Shown here: in pieces, positions 17,259 to 25,216 of the stretch
Layout: every line of letters begins with the position of its first letter
Position numbering within the stretch: position 1 is the first letter of the stretch
Source of the DNA: an uncultured Clostridia bacterium
Lineage (GTDB): Bacteria; Bacillota; Clostridia; Oscillospirales; Acutalibacteraceae
Assembly (NCBI GenBank): GCA_947630285.1
Contig: CANRHD010000001.1
Span: 1 to 64,000 of the forward strand
DNA length: 64,000 nt
Direction: 5' to 3'
Program-made: the position numbers and the translations under genes
The notes under the pieces: generated by a model
Seen by the model: the letters and a program-made list of their open reading frames with translations, nothing else
Told to the model about the DNA's origin: nothing
Database searches by the model: none

Positions 17259-18797
17259 TTATACCGAAGCCTTTACTTCTTCAAATTTTTCCTCTATTTC
17301 CTTTTCGGGCGCCTTTGTCAGGAGGCTTACCGCTATGATAAACAAGAGGCCTACAATAAATGCCGGAAGCAGTTCGTAAATGTCAAGTATTGTTCCGGCA
17401 AACTTTGCGCGTACAACAAACTTCCAAACAAATACCATTATGCCGCCTGCAAGCATACCCGAAAGCGCACCCCATTTGTTTGTGCGTTTCCAGAAAAGAG
17501 CGCAAAGTACAACGGGGCCGAACGAAGCTCCGAAGCCTGCCCACGCAAAGGAAACTATCCTGAATACGGAGCTGTTGGGATCTCTTGCGAGAATTATGGC
17601 GATAATTGAAATAATAACAACGGACACACGGGCAAGAATTATGGATTTCTTTTGAGAAAGCTTAACGCCGAAGCTCTCCTGCACGATATTTTGCGAAATG
17701 CTCGATGCGGCCGCAAGCAGCTGTGAATCGGCTGTTGACATTGTGGAGGCAAGTATGCCCGAAAGTATAATACCCCCGACAAAGGCAGGAACATAACCGT
17801 AGCTTGCAATCACCTTTGCGATGTCAACTATAATCGTCTCTGCGGCAGAGGCGTTTTCATAGCTCGGTATCATACCCGATTTCATAAGGGAATATCCGAT
17901 AACGCCTATGATAACCGAAATGCCCATAGAAATTGTTACCCATACGGAGGCAACACGCCTTGAAAGCTTTAATTTTTTCTCGTCTTCAATAGCCATAAAG
18001 CGGAGGAGTATGTGGGGCATACCGAAGTAGCCGAGACCCCATGCAAGGGTTGAAGCAACAGGCAAAGCGCCGTAACTGCCCGTTGTGCCGGAAGCCACAT
18101 CAAAGCCCTTGAACAAATCGAGGTAACCGTTAAGGCTCTGAACATTTGCAAAAACATTGCCAAAGCCCTTTGCCGCACCTTCGCTGAAGCCTATAACAAC
18201 AAAAAGGGCCACGGTCATAACAATGCTTTGAATAAAGTCCGTTGTGGAGGCCGCAAGGAATCCGCCCAAGGTGCAGTAAATAATAATTACTACTGCGCTT
18301 AATATCATGGCCTTTAAATAATCCATTCCGAAAAGCGAAGAAAAAAGCTTACCGCATGCGGAAAATCCCGAAGCCGTGTAGGGAATAAAGAATACGATAA
18401 TTATTACCGCCGCAATAACGGTAAGTATTTTAGACTTGTCCCCAAAACGCTTTGAGAAGAAATCGGGAATTGTGAAGGCGTCGATTTTTTGACTGTAAAC
18501 ACGAAGCCTTTTAGCGACAATCAACCAGTTGATATATGTACCTATCGCAAGGCCTATCGCCGTCCATGACGCTTCCGCCAAACCTCCCATAAGCGCAATG
18601 GCGGGAAGTCCCATAAGAAGCCAGCCGCTCATATCGGAGGCCTCTGCGCTCATTGCGGTAACAAGCGGCCCCAGGCGTCTGCCGCCGAGGAAAAAGTCGC
18701 CGGAGGTTTTGTTTTTGTCCGCAACCGCAAAACCTATACCTATCATCATAGCCATATACAAGACAATGGCGATGATAAGAACAATATTGAATGTCAT
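17259..18797 (-). CDS. putP: Sodium/proline symporter
   Basis: A 512 aa sodium:solute symporter of the SSS family with about 13 membrane segments. The PutP type is indicated by GDFFLGGRRLGPLVTAMSAEASDMSGW (residues ~33-60) and GLGYFGMPHILLRFMA near 250. It imports proline, or a related solute, with Na+. GGAGAG precedes the ATG. The upstream gap holds two AAAGTATARACTTT boxes that may be sites for the neighbouring TetR protein, so uptake may be under its control. Confidence 0.9.
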   Translation of the reverse strand: MTFNIVLIIAIVLYMAMMIGIGFAVADKNKTSGDFFLGGRRLGPLVTAMSAEASDMSGWLLMGLPAIALMGGLAEASWTAIGLAIGTYINWLIVAKRLRVYSQKIDAFTIPDFFSKRFGDKSKILTVIAAVIIIVFFIPYTASGFSACGKLFSSLFGMDYLKAMILSAVVIIIYCTLGGFLAASTTDFIQSIVMTVALFVVIGFSEGAAKGFGNVFANVQSLNGYLDLFKGFDVASGTTGSYGALPVASTLAWGLGYFGMPHILLRFMAIEDEKKLKLSRRVASVWVTISMGISVIIGVIGYSLMKSGMIPSYENASAAETIIVDIAKVIASYGYVPAFVGGIILSGILASTMSTADSQLLAAASSISQNIVQESFGVKLSQKKSIILARVSVVIISIIAIILARDPNSSVFRIVSFAWAGFGASFGPVVLCALFWKRTNKWGALSGMLAGGIMVFVWKFVVRAKFAGTILDIYELLPAFIVGLLFIIAVSLLTKAPEKEIEEKFEEVKASV

Positions 18798-18868
18798 ATC
18801 ATAACACTCTCCTTTTCAAACGAATGGGTTTATTTTATCACACTTTTTTAAAGAATGGAATAGAGAAC

Positions 18869-18882
18869 AAAGTATAAACTTT
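18869..18882. promoter_or_regulatory. Candidate operator box A (AAAGTATAAACTTT)
   Basis: A near-palindromic 14-mer (AAAGT-ATAA-ACTTT) lies about 70 bp upstream of putP. A second copy is at 18947-18960 and a partial one sits over the tetR promoter (19616-19627). The spread fits one regulator acting on putP and on its own gene; TetR is the nearest candidate. Confidence 0.45.
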
Positions 18883-18896
18883 ATTAAAAAATAAAA

Positions 18897-18936
18897 AGCC
18901 ATAGTTTTTAAAATTCCCTTAAAAACTATAGCTTTT
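18897..18936. terminator. Terminator downstream of tetR
   Basis: An AT-rich hairpin, ATAGTTTTTAA/TTAAAAACTAT with AAGC/GCTT flanks, is followed by T-rich sequence on both strands. It lies between tetR and putP, between operator boxes A and B. Confidence 0.55.
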
Positions 18937-18946
18937 ATGATAGACT

Positions 18947-18960
18947 AAAGTATAGACTTT
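18947..18960. promoter_or_regulatory. Candidate operator box B (AAAGTATAGACTTT)
   Basis: The second copy of the AAAGTATARACTTT box, on the other side of the tetR terminator hairpin from box A. It lies 78 bp from box A. Confidence 0.4.
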
Positions 18961-18983
18961 TTTTAAGACAAAAAATAAATTTT

Positions 18984-19574
18984 TTATTTTTCCTTAAAAT
19001 AACCGTTTAAAAACATCGGAAGCATTTTACAGCTGTAAGCGCACAGCGAATATTCCCCGTTGCAAAGGCACCAGTCATAGAGCATAGCCCTTTCGTACAA
19101 AGCGTAGGCCTTAACTATGTCGTTTACGGAATAGCCGTCGGATATTTCGCCTTTTTTCTGACCGTCGATAACTATTGAACGCAAAAGCTTGTAATAGGTT
19201 CTGTTGTGATCAAGCAGGCTCTTTTCGTTCTTTGTGATAAGCTGTGAGGATAAAAGCTGGGTTAAGAGGTCGAGAGAAATGCTGTCCTCAATCATTCTGA
19301 AAAGTTCTTTATTGAGAAAAAGCATTTTTTCCGAGCTTGACATACTGTCGGTAAGCACATCGGAAAGCTCCTCGTACTTGTCGTCAAAAAGATACGATAA
19401 AGAGGAAAGCAGAGCGTCTTTGCCGTTAAAATAGTGGTAAAACGAACCCTTTGATGTGCCCGAAGCAAAAACTATATCGTCAATGGTCGTATCGTCGTAT
19501 CCCTGCTCGTAAAAAAGCTTCCAAGCGGCGGAAACAATTTTCTTTTTTGTATTCTGCGTATTTTTCTTTTTCAT
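18984..19574 (-). CDS. TetR family transcriptional regulator
   Basis: About 196 aa. The N-terminal TetR HTH is clear: KKKIVSAAWKLFYEQGYDDTTIDDIV, then GTSKGSFYHYFNGKDALL. The C-terminal ligand domain is all-helical and not assignable. The track start at 19646 adds a hydrophobic leader and runs up to the ZIP stop. The ATG at 19574 (MKKKNTQN) fits the family start. A TATAAT and a half operator (AAAGTATAATCT) lie upstream, suggesting autoregulation. Target and effector are unknown; putP is the likeliest target. Confidence 0.85.
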   Translation of the reverse strand: MKKKNTQNTKKKIVSAAWKLFYEQGYDDTTIDDIVFASGTSKGSFYHYFNGKDALLSSLSYLFDDKYEELSDVLTDSMSSSEKMLFLNKELFRMIEDSISLDLLTQLLSSQLITKNEKSLLDHNRTYYKLLRSIVIDGQKKGEISDGYSVNDIVKAYALYERAMLYDWCLCNGEYSLCAYSCKMLPMFLNGYFKEK

Positions 19575-19615
19575 AACATTTACTTCCGTAATTCTTATTT
19601 CCTTAATTATAACAA

Positions 19616-19627
19616 AAAGTATAATCT
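19616..19627. promoter_or_regulatory. Candidate operator box C over the tetR promoter
   Basis: AAAGTATAATCT matches one half of boxes A and B and lies just upstream of the TATAAT of tetR. This placement would allow autorepression. Confidence 0.35.
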
Positions 19628-19646
19628 GCGGCAATAAAAAAATCAA

Positions 19647-20402
19647 TCAAATTATACCGTTTATTACGCACATAAAGCAAAAGCCGATTAAAACGACAAA
19701 GGACGGAAGCTGAGAATTAAGGTTTCTCTTTATTTCGGGAAGCATATTCTCGAATATTACAAACATTATCGTTCCGCCGGCAAACGCCAGAATAAACGGC
19801 AGTATCAGGCTTGAAATATTCACAAGCAAAAAGCCCGTAAATGTGCCTATTATTTCAATGGAGCCGGAAATAAACGCAACAGCGAGCACCTTGCTCTTTT
19901 TTATCCCCAGCGAAAGCATAGGCGGTATTATAATCATGCCCTCGGGGAAATTTTGAATTGCAATTCCGCTCGTAACCGTAATTATGTCGGAAATTTCTCC
20001 CGTTCCGAAGGACACACCCGTTGCGATCCCCTCCGGCAAGTGATGTACGGCAACGGCAAGCACAAATAACAGCATGCTCTTTATTTTTGCTTCTTCCTGT
20101 GAATTTTTGCCGCTTATGTTCATTAGCTTTTCAATTCTCGGGATTAATTTTGAAATAAGCTTTATAAAAAACGCTCCGCATATTATTCCCAAACAGGCAA
20201 GTAAAATATTTAAAATTCCGGGTTTAATTTCAGTTGCCGGTTCAACGAGCCCTATAACGGCCGCAAAAAGCATTATTCCGGCAGAAAAAGCCGTCAGCAA
20301 ATCGTTTAATTTAACAGGCAGATTTTTTACGGAAAATCCTGTCAGACTGCCTAAGAAGGACGCTGAACATATAATAACCGAAACTATTATTAATTGTTTC
20401 AT
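19647..20402 (-). CDS. ZIP family metal transporter
   Basis: A 251 aa membrane protein with about eight segments, like ZupT/GufA. The metal path motifs are HHLPEGIATG in TM4 and QNFPEGMII in TM5 (Gln replaces the usual His), with a variable cytoplasmic loop between TM3 and TM4. It should import Zn2+ or another divalent cation. AGAGGTG precedes the ATG. That SD lies in the second arm of a perfect 10 bp inverted repeat (20407-20460). The gene lies downstream of an M28 peptidase and its terminator. Confidence 0.9.
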   Translation of the reverse strand: MKQLIIVSVIICSASFLGSLTGFSVKNLPVKLNDLLTAFSAGIMLFAAVIGLVEPATEIKPGILNILLACLGIICGAFFIKLISKLIPRIEKLMNISGKNSQEEAKIKSMLLFVLAVAVHHLPEGIATGVSFGTGEISDIITVTSGIAIQNFPEGMIIIPPMLSLGIKKSKVLAVAFISGSIEIIGTFTGFLLVNISSLILPFILAFAGGTIMFVIFENMLPEIKRNLNSQLPSFVVLIGFCFMCVINGII

Positions 20403-20406
20403 TTTA

Positions 20407-20460
20407 CACCTCTTTACAAGTAATGCTGTACCATACTATTCTCACAAAAATAAAGAGGTG
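20407..20460 (-). promoter_or_regulatory. Inverted repeat burying the SD of the ZIP gene
   Basis: On the minus strand CACCTCTTTA (20451-20460) pairs perfectly with TAAAGAGGTG (20407-20416), which holds the SD; the loop is 34 nt. Transcripts entering from upstream would fold this SD away. A transcript starting inside the loop would not. Confidence 0.45.
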
Positions 20461-20495
20461 AAAAAAAGCGAAGTGAAAAACACTCCGCTTTTGTC
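20461..20495 (-). terminator. Terminator of the M28 peptidase gene
   Basis: On the minus strand AAAGCGGAGTG-TTTTT-CACTTCGCTTT (one G.T pair) is followed by a T tract. It lies 16 nt past the stop. Confidence 0.75.
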
Positions 20496-20511
20496 TTAAT
20501 AAATCAGCCTA

Positions 20512-21768
20512 TTACTGCTTGGCGCCGTTATCAAACATTTCAAGAGCCTTAACGGAAGCCGCAAAGCAGTTGGCAAGCCCCTCGGCATTCATATTGTCGT
20601 ATGTATCTCTTCTTGTATGATAGTAGTTTTCAAGCTTATGGTTGAGTCCCGTTATACCCGTTGCACGGAAACCGGCTTTCGCAAATGCCGCAGAATCCGT
20701 TGCGCCGCCCAGCGGAGGAACCCAGCCCTTTTTGCAGGGTACATTAACCGCCTTTGCCGCCTCCATATAGAGGTCGGAAACATCTTTATCAACCTTTACC
20801 GTACCGTTAAGGTCACGGTAATTCGTCATAAGATATTTGGGGTCGTGAATTGTATCATAGGAAATGATGAATGTGGGAACATCGTTAAAATCGTCCTTAT
20901 GGGCCTCGCACCACGCCATTGAACCTCTGAGTCCGGCTTCCTCGGAGCCTGTGAGGATTACGCCCAATTCGGTGTTTTCAAGCTCAATCCCCTCGTCCTT
21001 TAAGGCCTTGAGAATGGCAATACCCATATAACAGCCGGAAAGGTTATCGTTTGCTCCGTCAACTATTCTGTGCTTGTTCCACATAAAATAGAGGCCTATC
21101 ATAAACGGAATAAAGACAAAGCCGCATACGGCCAATTTTGACCATAAATCCCATTCGGAGAAAGAGCCGTTTGCCGAGAACAGGCCTACCGCCCTGTTAT
21201 TTGCACAGGCGATAATTGAAAGGACAAGATAATAAACGGCGCCTATACCGCAGATTACCGCATGTCCCTCAAAGCCGACGCCGCCGAGAGCGTAATTTAC
21301 GGGCCATTCCCAACAGGCGTCGGGGTGTCCGTTAAACATTATGCGCCTTTTGACCTCGCCCTTGGGCTTTTTAATGGCGGTAACATTATGACCAGTTTTT
21401 TCGGGGAAAAATCTGTCAACGAGCTTTTTATAGAGCCCGAACTGAATGAAAACTATCGCAAGGCCCAATACGATAAGCACCGCCGACACAACGGGAGCAA
21501 CAAAATATAAGGCTATTGCGGCCAAAACAAAGCTTATTGTGAAATAAATCCAACCGAAGAAAGAACCGGGATTTTCCTTGAACGATTCGATTTCCGCATA
21601 ATCGCAACCGCAATCTTTTTTCAGAACATCAGCCATATACTCGCACGCCTGAAGCTCGCCCTTTGAACCGGGATCCCTTTTTTCAAAATCCTTGCAAATA
21701 TGAGTGATTTCATCAATCATATATGCGGCGGCTTCATCTTTTTTGCTGATAATTTTTGATAAATCCAT
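20512..21768 (-). CDS. Membrane-embedded M28 family metallopeptidase
   Basis: About 418 aa. Zinc ligand motifs of M28 aminopeptidases are present: NGHPDA (His ~148), DGANDNLSG (Asp ~241), GSEEAG (Glu ~276-277) and a late ISYDTIHD. Membrane segments lie at ~70-112 and, unusually, at ~168-190 and ~210-230, between the first His and the Asp motif. The catalytic domain is therefore interrupted by a membrane hairpin. GGAGG sits 8 nt before the ATG at 21768, so the track start (TTG 21783) is rejected. The likely role is peptide turnover at the membrane; the substrate is unknown. Confidence 0.82.
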   Translation of the reverse strand: MDLSKIISKKDEAAAYMIDEITHICKDFEKRDPGSKGELQACEYMADVLKKDCGCDYAEIESFKENPGSFFGWIYFTISFVLAAIALYFVAPVVSAVLIVLGLAIVFIQFGLYKKLVDRFFPEKTGHNVTAIKKPKGEVKRRIMFNGHPDACWEWPVNYALGGVGFEGHAVICGIGAVYYLVLSIIACANNRAVGLFSANGSFSEWDLWSKLAVCGFVFIPFMIGLYFMWNKHRIVDGANDNLSGCYMGIAILKALKDEGIELENTELGVILTGSEEAGLRGSMAWCEAHKDDFNDVPTFIISYDTIHDPKYLMTNYRDLNGTVKVDKDVSDLYMEAAKAVNVPCKKGWVPPLGGATDSAAFAKAGFRATGITGLNHKLENYYHTRRDTYDNMNAEGLANCFAASVKALEMFDNGAKQ

Positions 21769-21799
21769 AACCCAAACCTCCAAAAAATAATTATAATTT

Positions 21800-21828
21800 A
21801 CTTTACCATATTAATGTAAAAAATTCAA
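21800..21828 (-). promoter_or_regulatory. Promoter of the M28 peptidase gene
   Basis: On the minus strand TTGAAT (21823-21828) and TAAAGT (21800-21805) are 17 bp apart, about 30 bp upstream of the ATG. Confidence 0.5.
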
Positions 21829-21867
21829 CACCCTGATTTGACGAAAACGACTTTTTTTAAAAATCCC

Positions 21868-21897
21868 TTGATTATTTCGGCATTTTTAATTTATAAT
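21868..21897 (+). promoter_or_regulatory. Promoter of the DUF2461 gene
   Basis: TTGATT (21868-21873) and TATAAT (21892-21897) are 18 bp apart, about 32 bp upstream of the chosen ATG. Confidence 0.5.
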
Positions 21898-21929
21898 TTT
21901 AATCAAACGAACTTGTGAGGAATGATAAA

Positions 21930-22613
21930 ATGAACTTAACACCGCAGGCTTTTGATTTTCTGTTGGAAAACAGATTAAAGGACAGCAAGGAATGGTACAG
22001 GGAGCATAAAGAGGAGCACAGGAAGCTTGTTGTTGAGCCCTTCAGGGACTTTGTGGCAAAAATGCAGCCCTATATAAACGAAATTGACCCGGGATTGAGC
22101 TGTGACCCGAAAAGGATTTCAAGAATATACCGTGACACAAGGTTTACCAAAGATAAATCCGTATTCCGGGACAATGTATGGTACAGCTTTATGCACGGGA
22201 AAGATTTGTACGAAGGGTATCCCGTCTACTTTTTAGACGCCTCGCCGAGAGGCTTTATGTACGGCTGCGGATACTACAAAGCAAGCACGAAAAGCATCGA
22301 GGCCCTGCGCTCGCTCGTTTTAAATCACGATAAAGCATATTTAAAAGCGAGAAAGACCGTTGAAGCGCATAAGGAGTATAAGCTTGACTGTAACCCCTAC
22401 AAGAAAAACCGATTTCCGCTTGTAAGCGAAAAAGAAATGCCGTGGGTAAACATCAGAGATTTCTGCGTAATAGTGGAAAGCAAGGATTTTGACCTGCTTT
22501 TCAGTGACACGCAAAAGCTTGCGGACGAAATGGGAAAAAGGTTCATTGAAATGAAGCCCGTTTACGATTTTCTGATGAAAGCCGAAGCGAAAGTTGACAG
22601 AACCAATAAATAG
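21930..22613 (+). CDS. DUF2461 family protein
   Basis: About 227 aa. It matches the TIGR02453/DUF2461 pattern: LTPQAFDFLLENRLKDSKEWY at the start, then RISRIYRDTRFTKDKSVFRDNVW, then YFLDASPRGFMYGCGYY. The function is unknown in the family. It starts at the ATG at 21930 with GAGGA upstream; the track start (GTG 21915) overlaps that SD. It is a single-gene unit with its own promoter and terminator. Confidence 0.85.
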   Translation: MNLTPQAFDFLLENRLKDSKEWYREHKEEHRKLVVEPFRDFVAKMQPYINEIDPGLSCDPKRISRIYRDTRFTKDKSVFRDNVWYSFMHGKDLYEGYPVYFLDASPRGFMYGCGYYKASTKSIEALRSLVLNHDKAYLKARKTVEAHKEYKLDCNPYKKNRFPLVSEKEMPWVNIRDFCVIVESKDFDLLFSDTQKLADEMGKRFIEMKPVYDFLMKAEAKVDRTNK

Positions 22614-22618
22614 AACCT

Positions 22619-22655
22619 GAGCTGAATCCCGAAACCGAGATTCAGCTCTTTTTGT
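22619..22655 (+). terminator. Terminator of the DUF2461 gene
   Basis: A perfect 10 bp stem, GAGCTGAATC/GATTCAGCTC, with a 10 nt loop is followed by TTTTTG. It lies 6 nt past the stop. Confidence 0.9.
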
Positions 22656-22667
22656 TTTTATTTGATT

Positions 22668-22976
22668 TTATTCGCCTTGCCACAAATAGTTTTTAAGGTC
22701 AACTATACCCTCGTCGCTCACCTTTACGCCCTCAAGCCGTAAAAGCTCTATCTGCTGATTTTTCCCTCCGAACGCAAAGGCGTCGGAAACCCTGCCGAAG
22801 CGGTTTACAACCCTGTAGCACGGTATATGCGACGGGTCGGGATTTACATGAAGCGCATAGCCCACTACCCTCGCCCATCTCGGATTTCCTGTCAAAAGCG
22901 CCACCTGTCCGTAGGTTGCCACCTTGCCGTAAGGAATTTTTTTAACCACTTCATAAATCAAATCAAACGAATTCAT
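22668..22976 (-). CDS. MGMT-family DNA-binding domain protein
   Basis: A 102 aa stand-alone C-terminal domain of O6-methylguanine-DNA methyltransferase. The helix-turn-helix (GKVATYGQVALLTGNPRWARVVGYAL) is clear. The active-site loop reads IPCYRVV, keeping the Cys but with Tyr in place of the His of PCHRV. This Cys distinguishes it from typical alkyltransferase-like proteins, which have Trp here, so it may still accept an alkyl group. It lies 6 nt downstream of gerC. Confidence 0.82.
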   Translation of the reverse strand: MNSFDLIYEVVKKIPYGKVATYGQVALLTGNPRWARVVGYALHVNPDPSHIPCYRVVNRFGRVSDAFAFGGKNQQIELLRLEGVKVSDEGIVDLKNYLWQGE

Positions 22977-22982
22977 ACAAAC

Positions 22983-24143
22983 CTATCCGTATAAAACAGC
23001 CGCGGAATCTCCAATCCCTTTAAGATCTACCTTTACCCCTACATAGTATTCCGCATTTTTCATATCCTCGGACCAATTTGTGATATTGCTTTTAAAATAT
23101 TTCGGCTGGGTCCGTTTAAGCCTTTTACCGTAGCAGAATACATCGGAGCCTGATTTAATTATACACTCATTTATGGAATTTTCCACATAAAATTTTATTT
23201 TTTCCTCCGCCGCCTTTTCAATTTTCAAAAAATCGCTCTGTGTGTTTTTATCGGTTAGCTTATTGTTTATTTCGCTGAGGCTGACGGAAGTTTCGATATT
23301 AATAATAAATCTCGGCTTTCCGTTTACTATTTCCGTTTTTGTCCTTGTTTTGCTTTTCAATATTGTCAAAGCAACGCTTTTATTGTCAAATTCCGCAGGA
23401 ATAACGCCCTGATTTATTTGATTGCGTACAAACAGGATACCGACTGCGACATTGTTGTTTTTTACGGCTATCAGCCTGTCCTTTTTAAAAACCGCAACAT
23501 TGTCCGCAAGGAATTTACTCTCTTTTTCTTCCTCTTTAAGCTTTATCAGCGGTACGGTTGCGTTGCATTTTTCATCTATTATTCTGTTGACAAGCTCATA
23601 AACCCTTGTAGACAGACCGCTGCTCTGCTCGGCCGAACGCTCGATTATCTGCTCCGCCATTCTTGCCGGTATTACATTTTCGCCGGCCTTTGCAAAAACG
23701 ACCTCCTGCGCCTTACCCTGCGCCACCGCAACCAAAACCGATGTTCTGTTCTCGGTGTTCCTTACAAAGTCGTCAAGACAGTCGGATATGCCCTCGTTTG
23801 CAATATCCCAGCCGAACACAACTATTCTGTTTTGGGAAAGCAGAGGCTGTTTTCCCGTTAAATCCGAGAGCTTATTTATAGCTTCAAAAAGAGATTTGCC
23901 CTTTTGAGAGTAATATTTAACCATACTTTCGGGCGTGCTTTCGCTTGAAGCGTTTGAGCTGACATCTGTATTGAGTGCCTGCACGCTTATATTCAGCTCT
24001 CCGTCTTTTTCCTTATCTATACCCAGCGCAAGAATTATCAGCCTGTTTTTCAATTCGTTTGAATTGGCCTCGGTAACCCTTGAGCAACTGCAAAAAAGAC
24101 ACAGTATCAAAAGCAGGGACAGCGCTTTTAAAGCTTTTTTCAT
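22983..24143 (-). CDS. gerC: Spore germination lipoprotein Ger(x)C
   Basis: A 386 aa lipoprotein with the signal peptide ending LFCSC (Cys 20). The N-terminal domain has the Ger(x)C pattern RLIILALGIDKEKDGELNISVQ and later LLSQNRIVVFG; the C-terminal domain is the usual Ger(x)C alpha/beta fold. It is the third subunit of a germinant receptor on the spore inner membrane. Its start overlaps the gerB stop by 4 nt (ATGA). In-family naming as gerC is by position and type; orthology to a specific B. subtilis receptor (gerA, gerB or gerK) cannot be told. Confidence 0.92.
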   Translation of the reverse strand: MKKALKALSLLLILCLFCSCSRVTEANSNELKNRLIILALGIDKEKDGELNISVQALNTDVSSNASSESTPESMVKYYSQKGKSLFEAINKLSDLTGKQPLLSQNRIVVFGWDIANEGISDCLDDFVRNTENRTSVLVAVAQGKAQEVVFAKAGENVIPARMAEQIIERSAEQSSGLSTRVYELVNRIIDEKCNATVPLIKLKEEEKESKFLADNVAVFKKDRLIAVKNNNVAVGILFVRNQINQGVIPAEFDNKSVALTILKSKTRTKTEIVNGKPRFIINIETSVSLSEINNKLTDKNTQSDFLKIEKAAEEKIKFYVENSINECIIKSGSDVFCYGKRLKRTQPKYFKSNITNWSEDMKNAEYYVGVKVDLKGIGDSAAVLYG

Positions 24144-25216
24144 TCTTTCTCACCCCTATTGCGAAATCTGTCGATAATCAGCAAAGCGGCAGGTATCGCC
24201 ACAACAAATAATAAAAACAATACGCTGTTTAAAATTAAAGATAAATTGGCTTTAAAAAGCATTAAAGATTTTGACTCAATCAATATAACCGCAGAAATTA
24301 TGAGGAACATAAACACAATTAAGGTACTGCGCTTTACCTTTTTTATGCTTTCGGACAAAAGGTCGGCTATTATCAATATCAAAAAGCTTGATTTTACAAA
24401 CGCCGACATTATCCATGTTCCTATTAAAAGGGCGTCCATTCTTTCAAACACCCCAAACTGCGAAAGCACCGCCATTGAGTGGAAAGGGAAAAGCTGTAAA
24501 AGCGCCGCTTCGCCGAGAGTACTCATTAAGAAAAGGAAAATCAGGCTTGCAACAGAAATAAAGCATATGATCCATACCACAAAGCTTTTCATAAGCCTGC
24601 CCGAAACCTTGGGCAAAATTATCATCAGCGCCGCAGGCTCCACGGTGCTCATTATTGTTCCCCAGATTAAAACGCCTAAAGGCTTTATACCGTCGTAAAG
24701 CGCAGGCGAAAGGTTGTTAAAATCAAACCTTTCCCTGAGCGAAAAGAGTATCACTATAAAAGAGAGAATAAAAAATAGCAAAGTTACCGAGCCTGTCCGT
24801 CCCAGCGCCTCAAGTCCGTGCGAGGCGGCATAGCAGGCGGCGGCAATGGAGAGCACCATAAAAACCGCCGTGCTTCTTTGTGGGAATACAACGGCCGAAA
24901 CAAAAAGGTTAATTCTTGTAAGCGTTGAAAAAATATACATCAGGAAAAACAGGGCGTATATTACAGCTATGGCTTTGGTTACCTTTTTTGAAATGCTGTC
25001 TGTTATTTCCGTTATGCCCCTGTTCTTTTTTATATAAATAAACGCAGGTATAAAGAACAGGATACTTAAAACTCCGCCGAGCGCCGTTGAAACGATATAG
25101 TCCGTATTTCCTATATTCAAATTCAGCACGGGCATAAAGGTAATTGTTGTTAAAAGCCTTGATACAAGCAAAAGAGAAAACAACTGCCATGAGCTAATTT
25201 GTGACTTTGTATTCAT
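24140..25216 (-). CDS. gerB: Spore germination permease (GerB-type)
   Basis: A 358 aa polytopic protein of the spore permease family (APC superfamily) with about ten membrane segments. It opens with SSWQLFSLLLVSRLLTTITFMPVL, typical of GerAB-like subunits that bind the germinant. Its ATG directly abuts the gerA stop codon and its end overlaps gerC, so the receptor subunits are translationally coupled. Confidence 0.92.
   Translation of the reverse strand: MNTKSQISSWQLFSLLLVSRLLTTITFMPVLNLNIGNTDYIVSTALGGVLSILFFIPAFIYIKKNRGITEITDSISKKVTKAIAVIYALFFLMYIFSTLTRINLFVSAVVFPQRSTAVFMVLSIAAACYAASHGLEALGRTGSVTLLFFILSFIVILFSLRERFDFNNLSPALYDGIKPLGVLIWGTIMSTVEPAALMIILPKVSGRLMKSFVVWIICFISVASLIFLFLMSTLGEAALLQLFPFHSMAVLSQFGVFERMDALLIGTWIMSAFVKSSFLILIIADLLSESIKKVKRSTLIVFMFLIISAVILIESKSLMLFKANLSLILNSVLFLLFVVAIPAALLIIDRFRNRGEKE

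Noticed and set aside
17003-17338. Plus-strand ORFs inside the repeat element
   Set aside because: They cross the stems and the putP stop, are not shared in frame with copy 2, and lack an SD.
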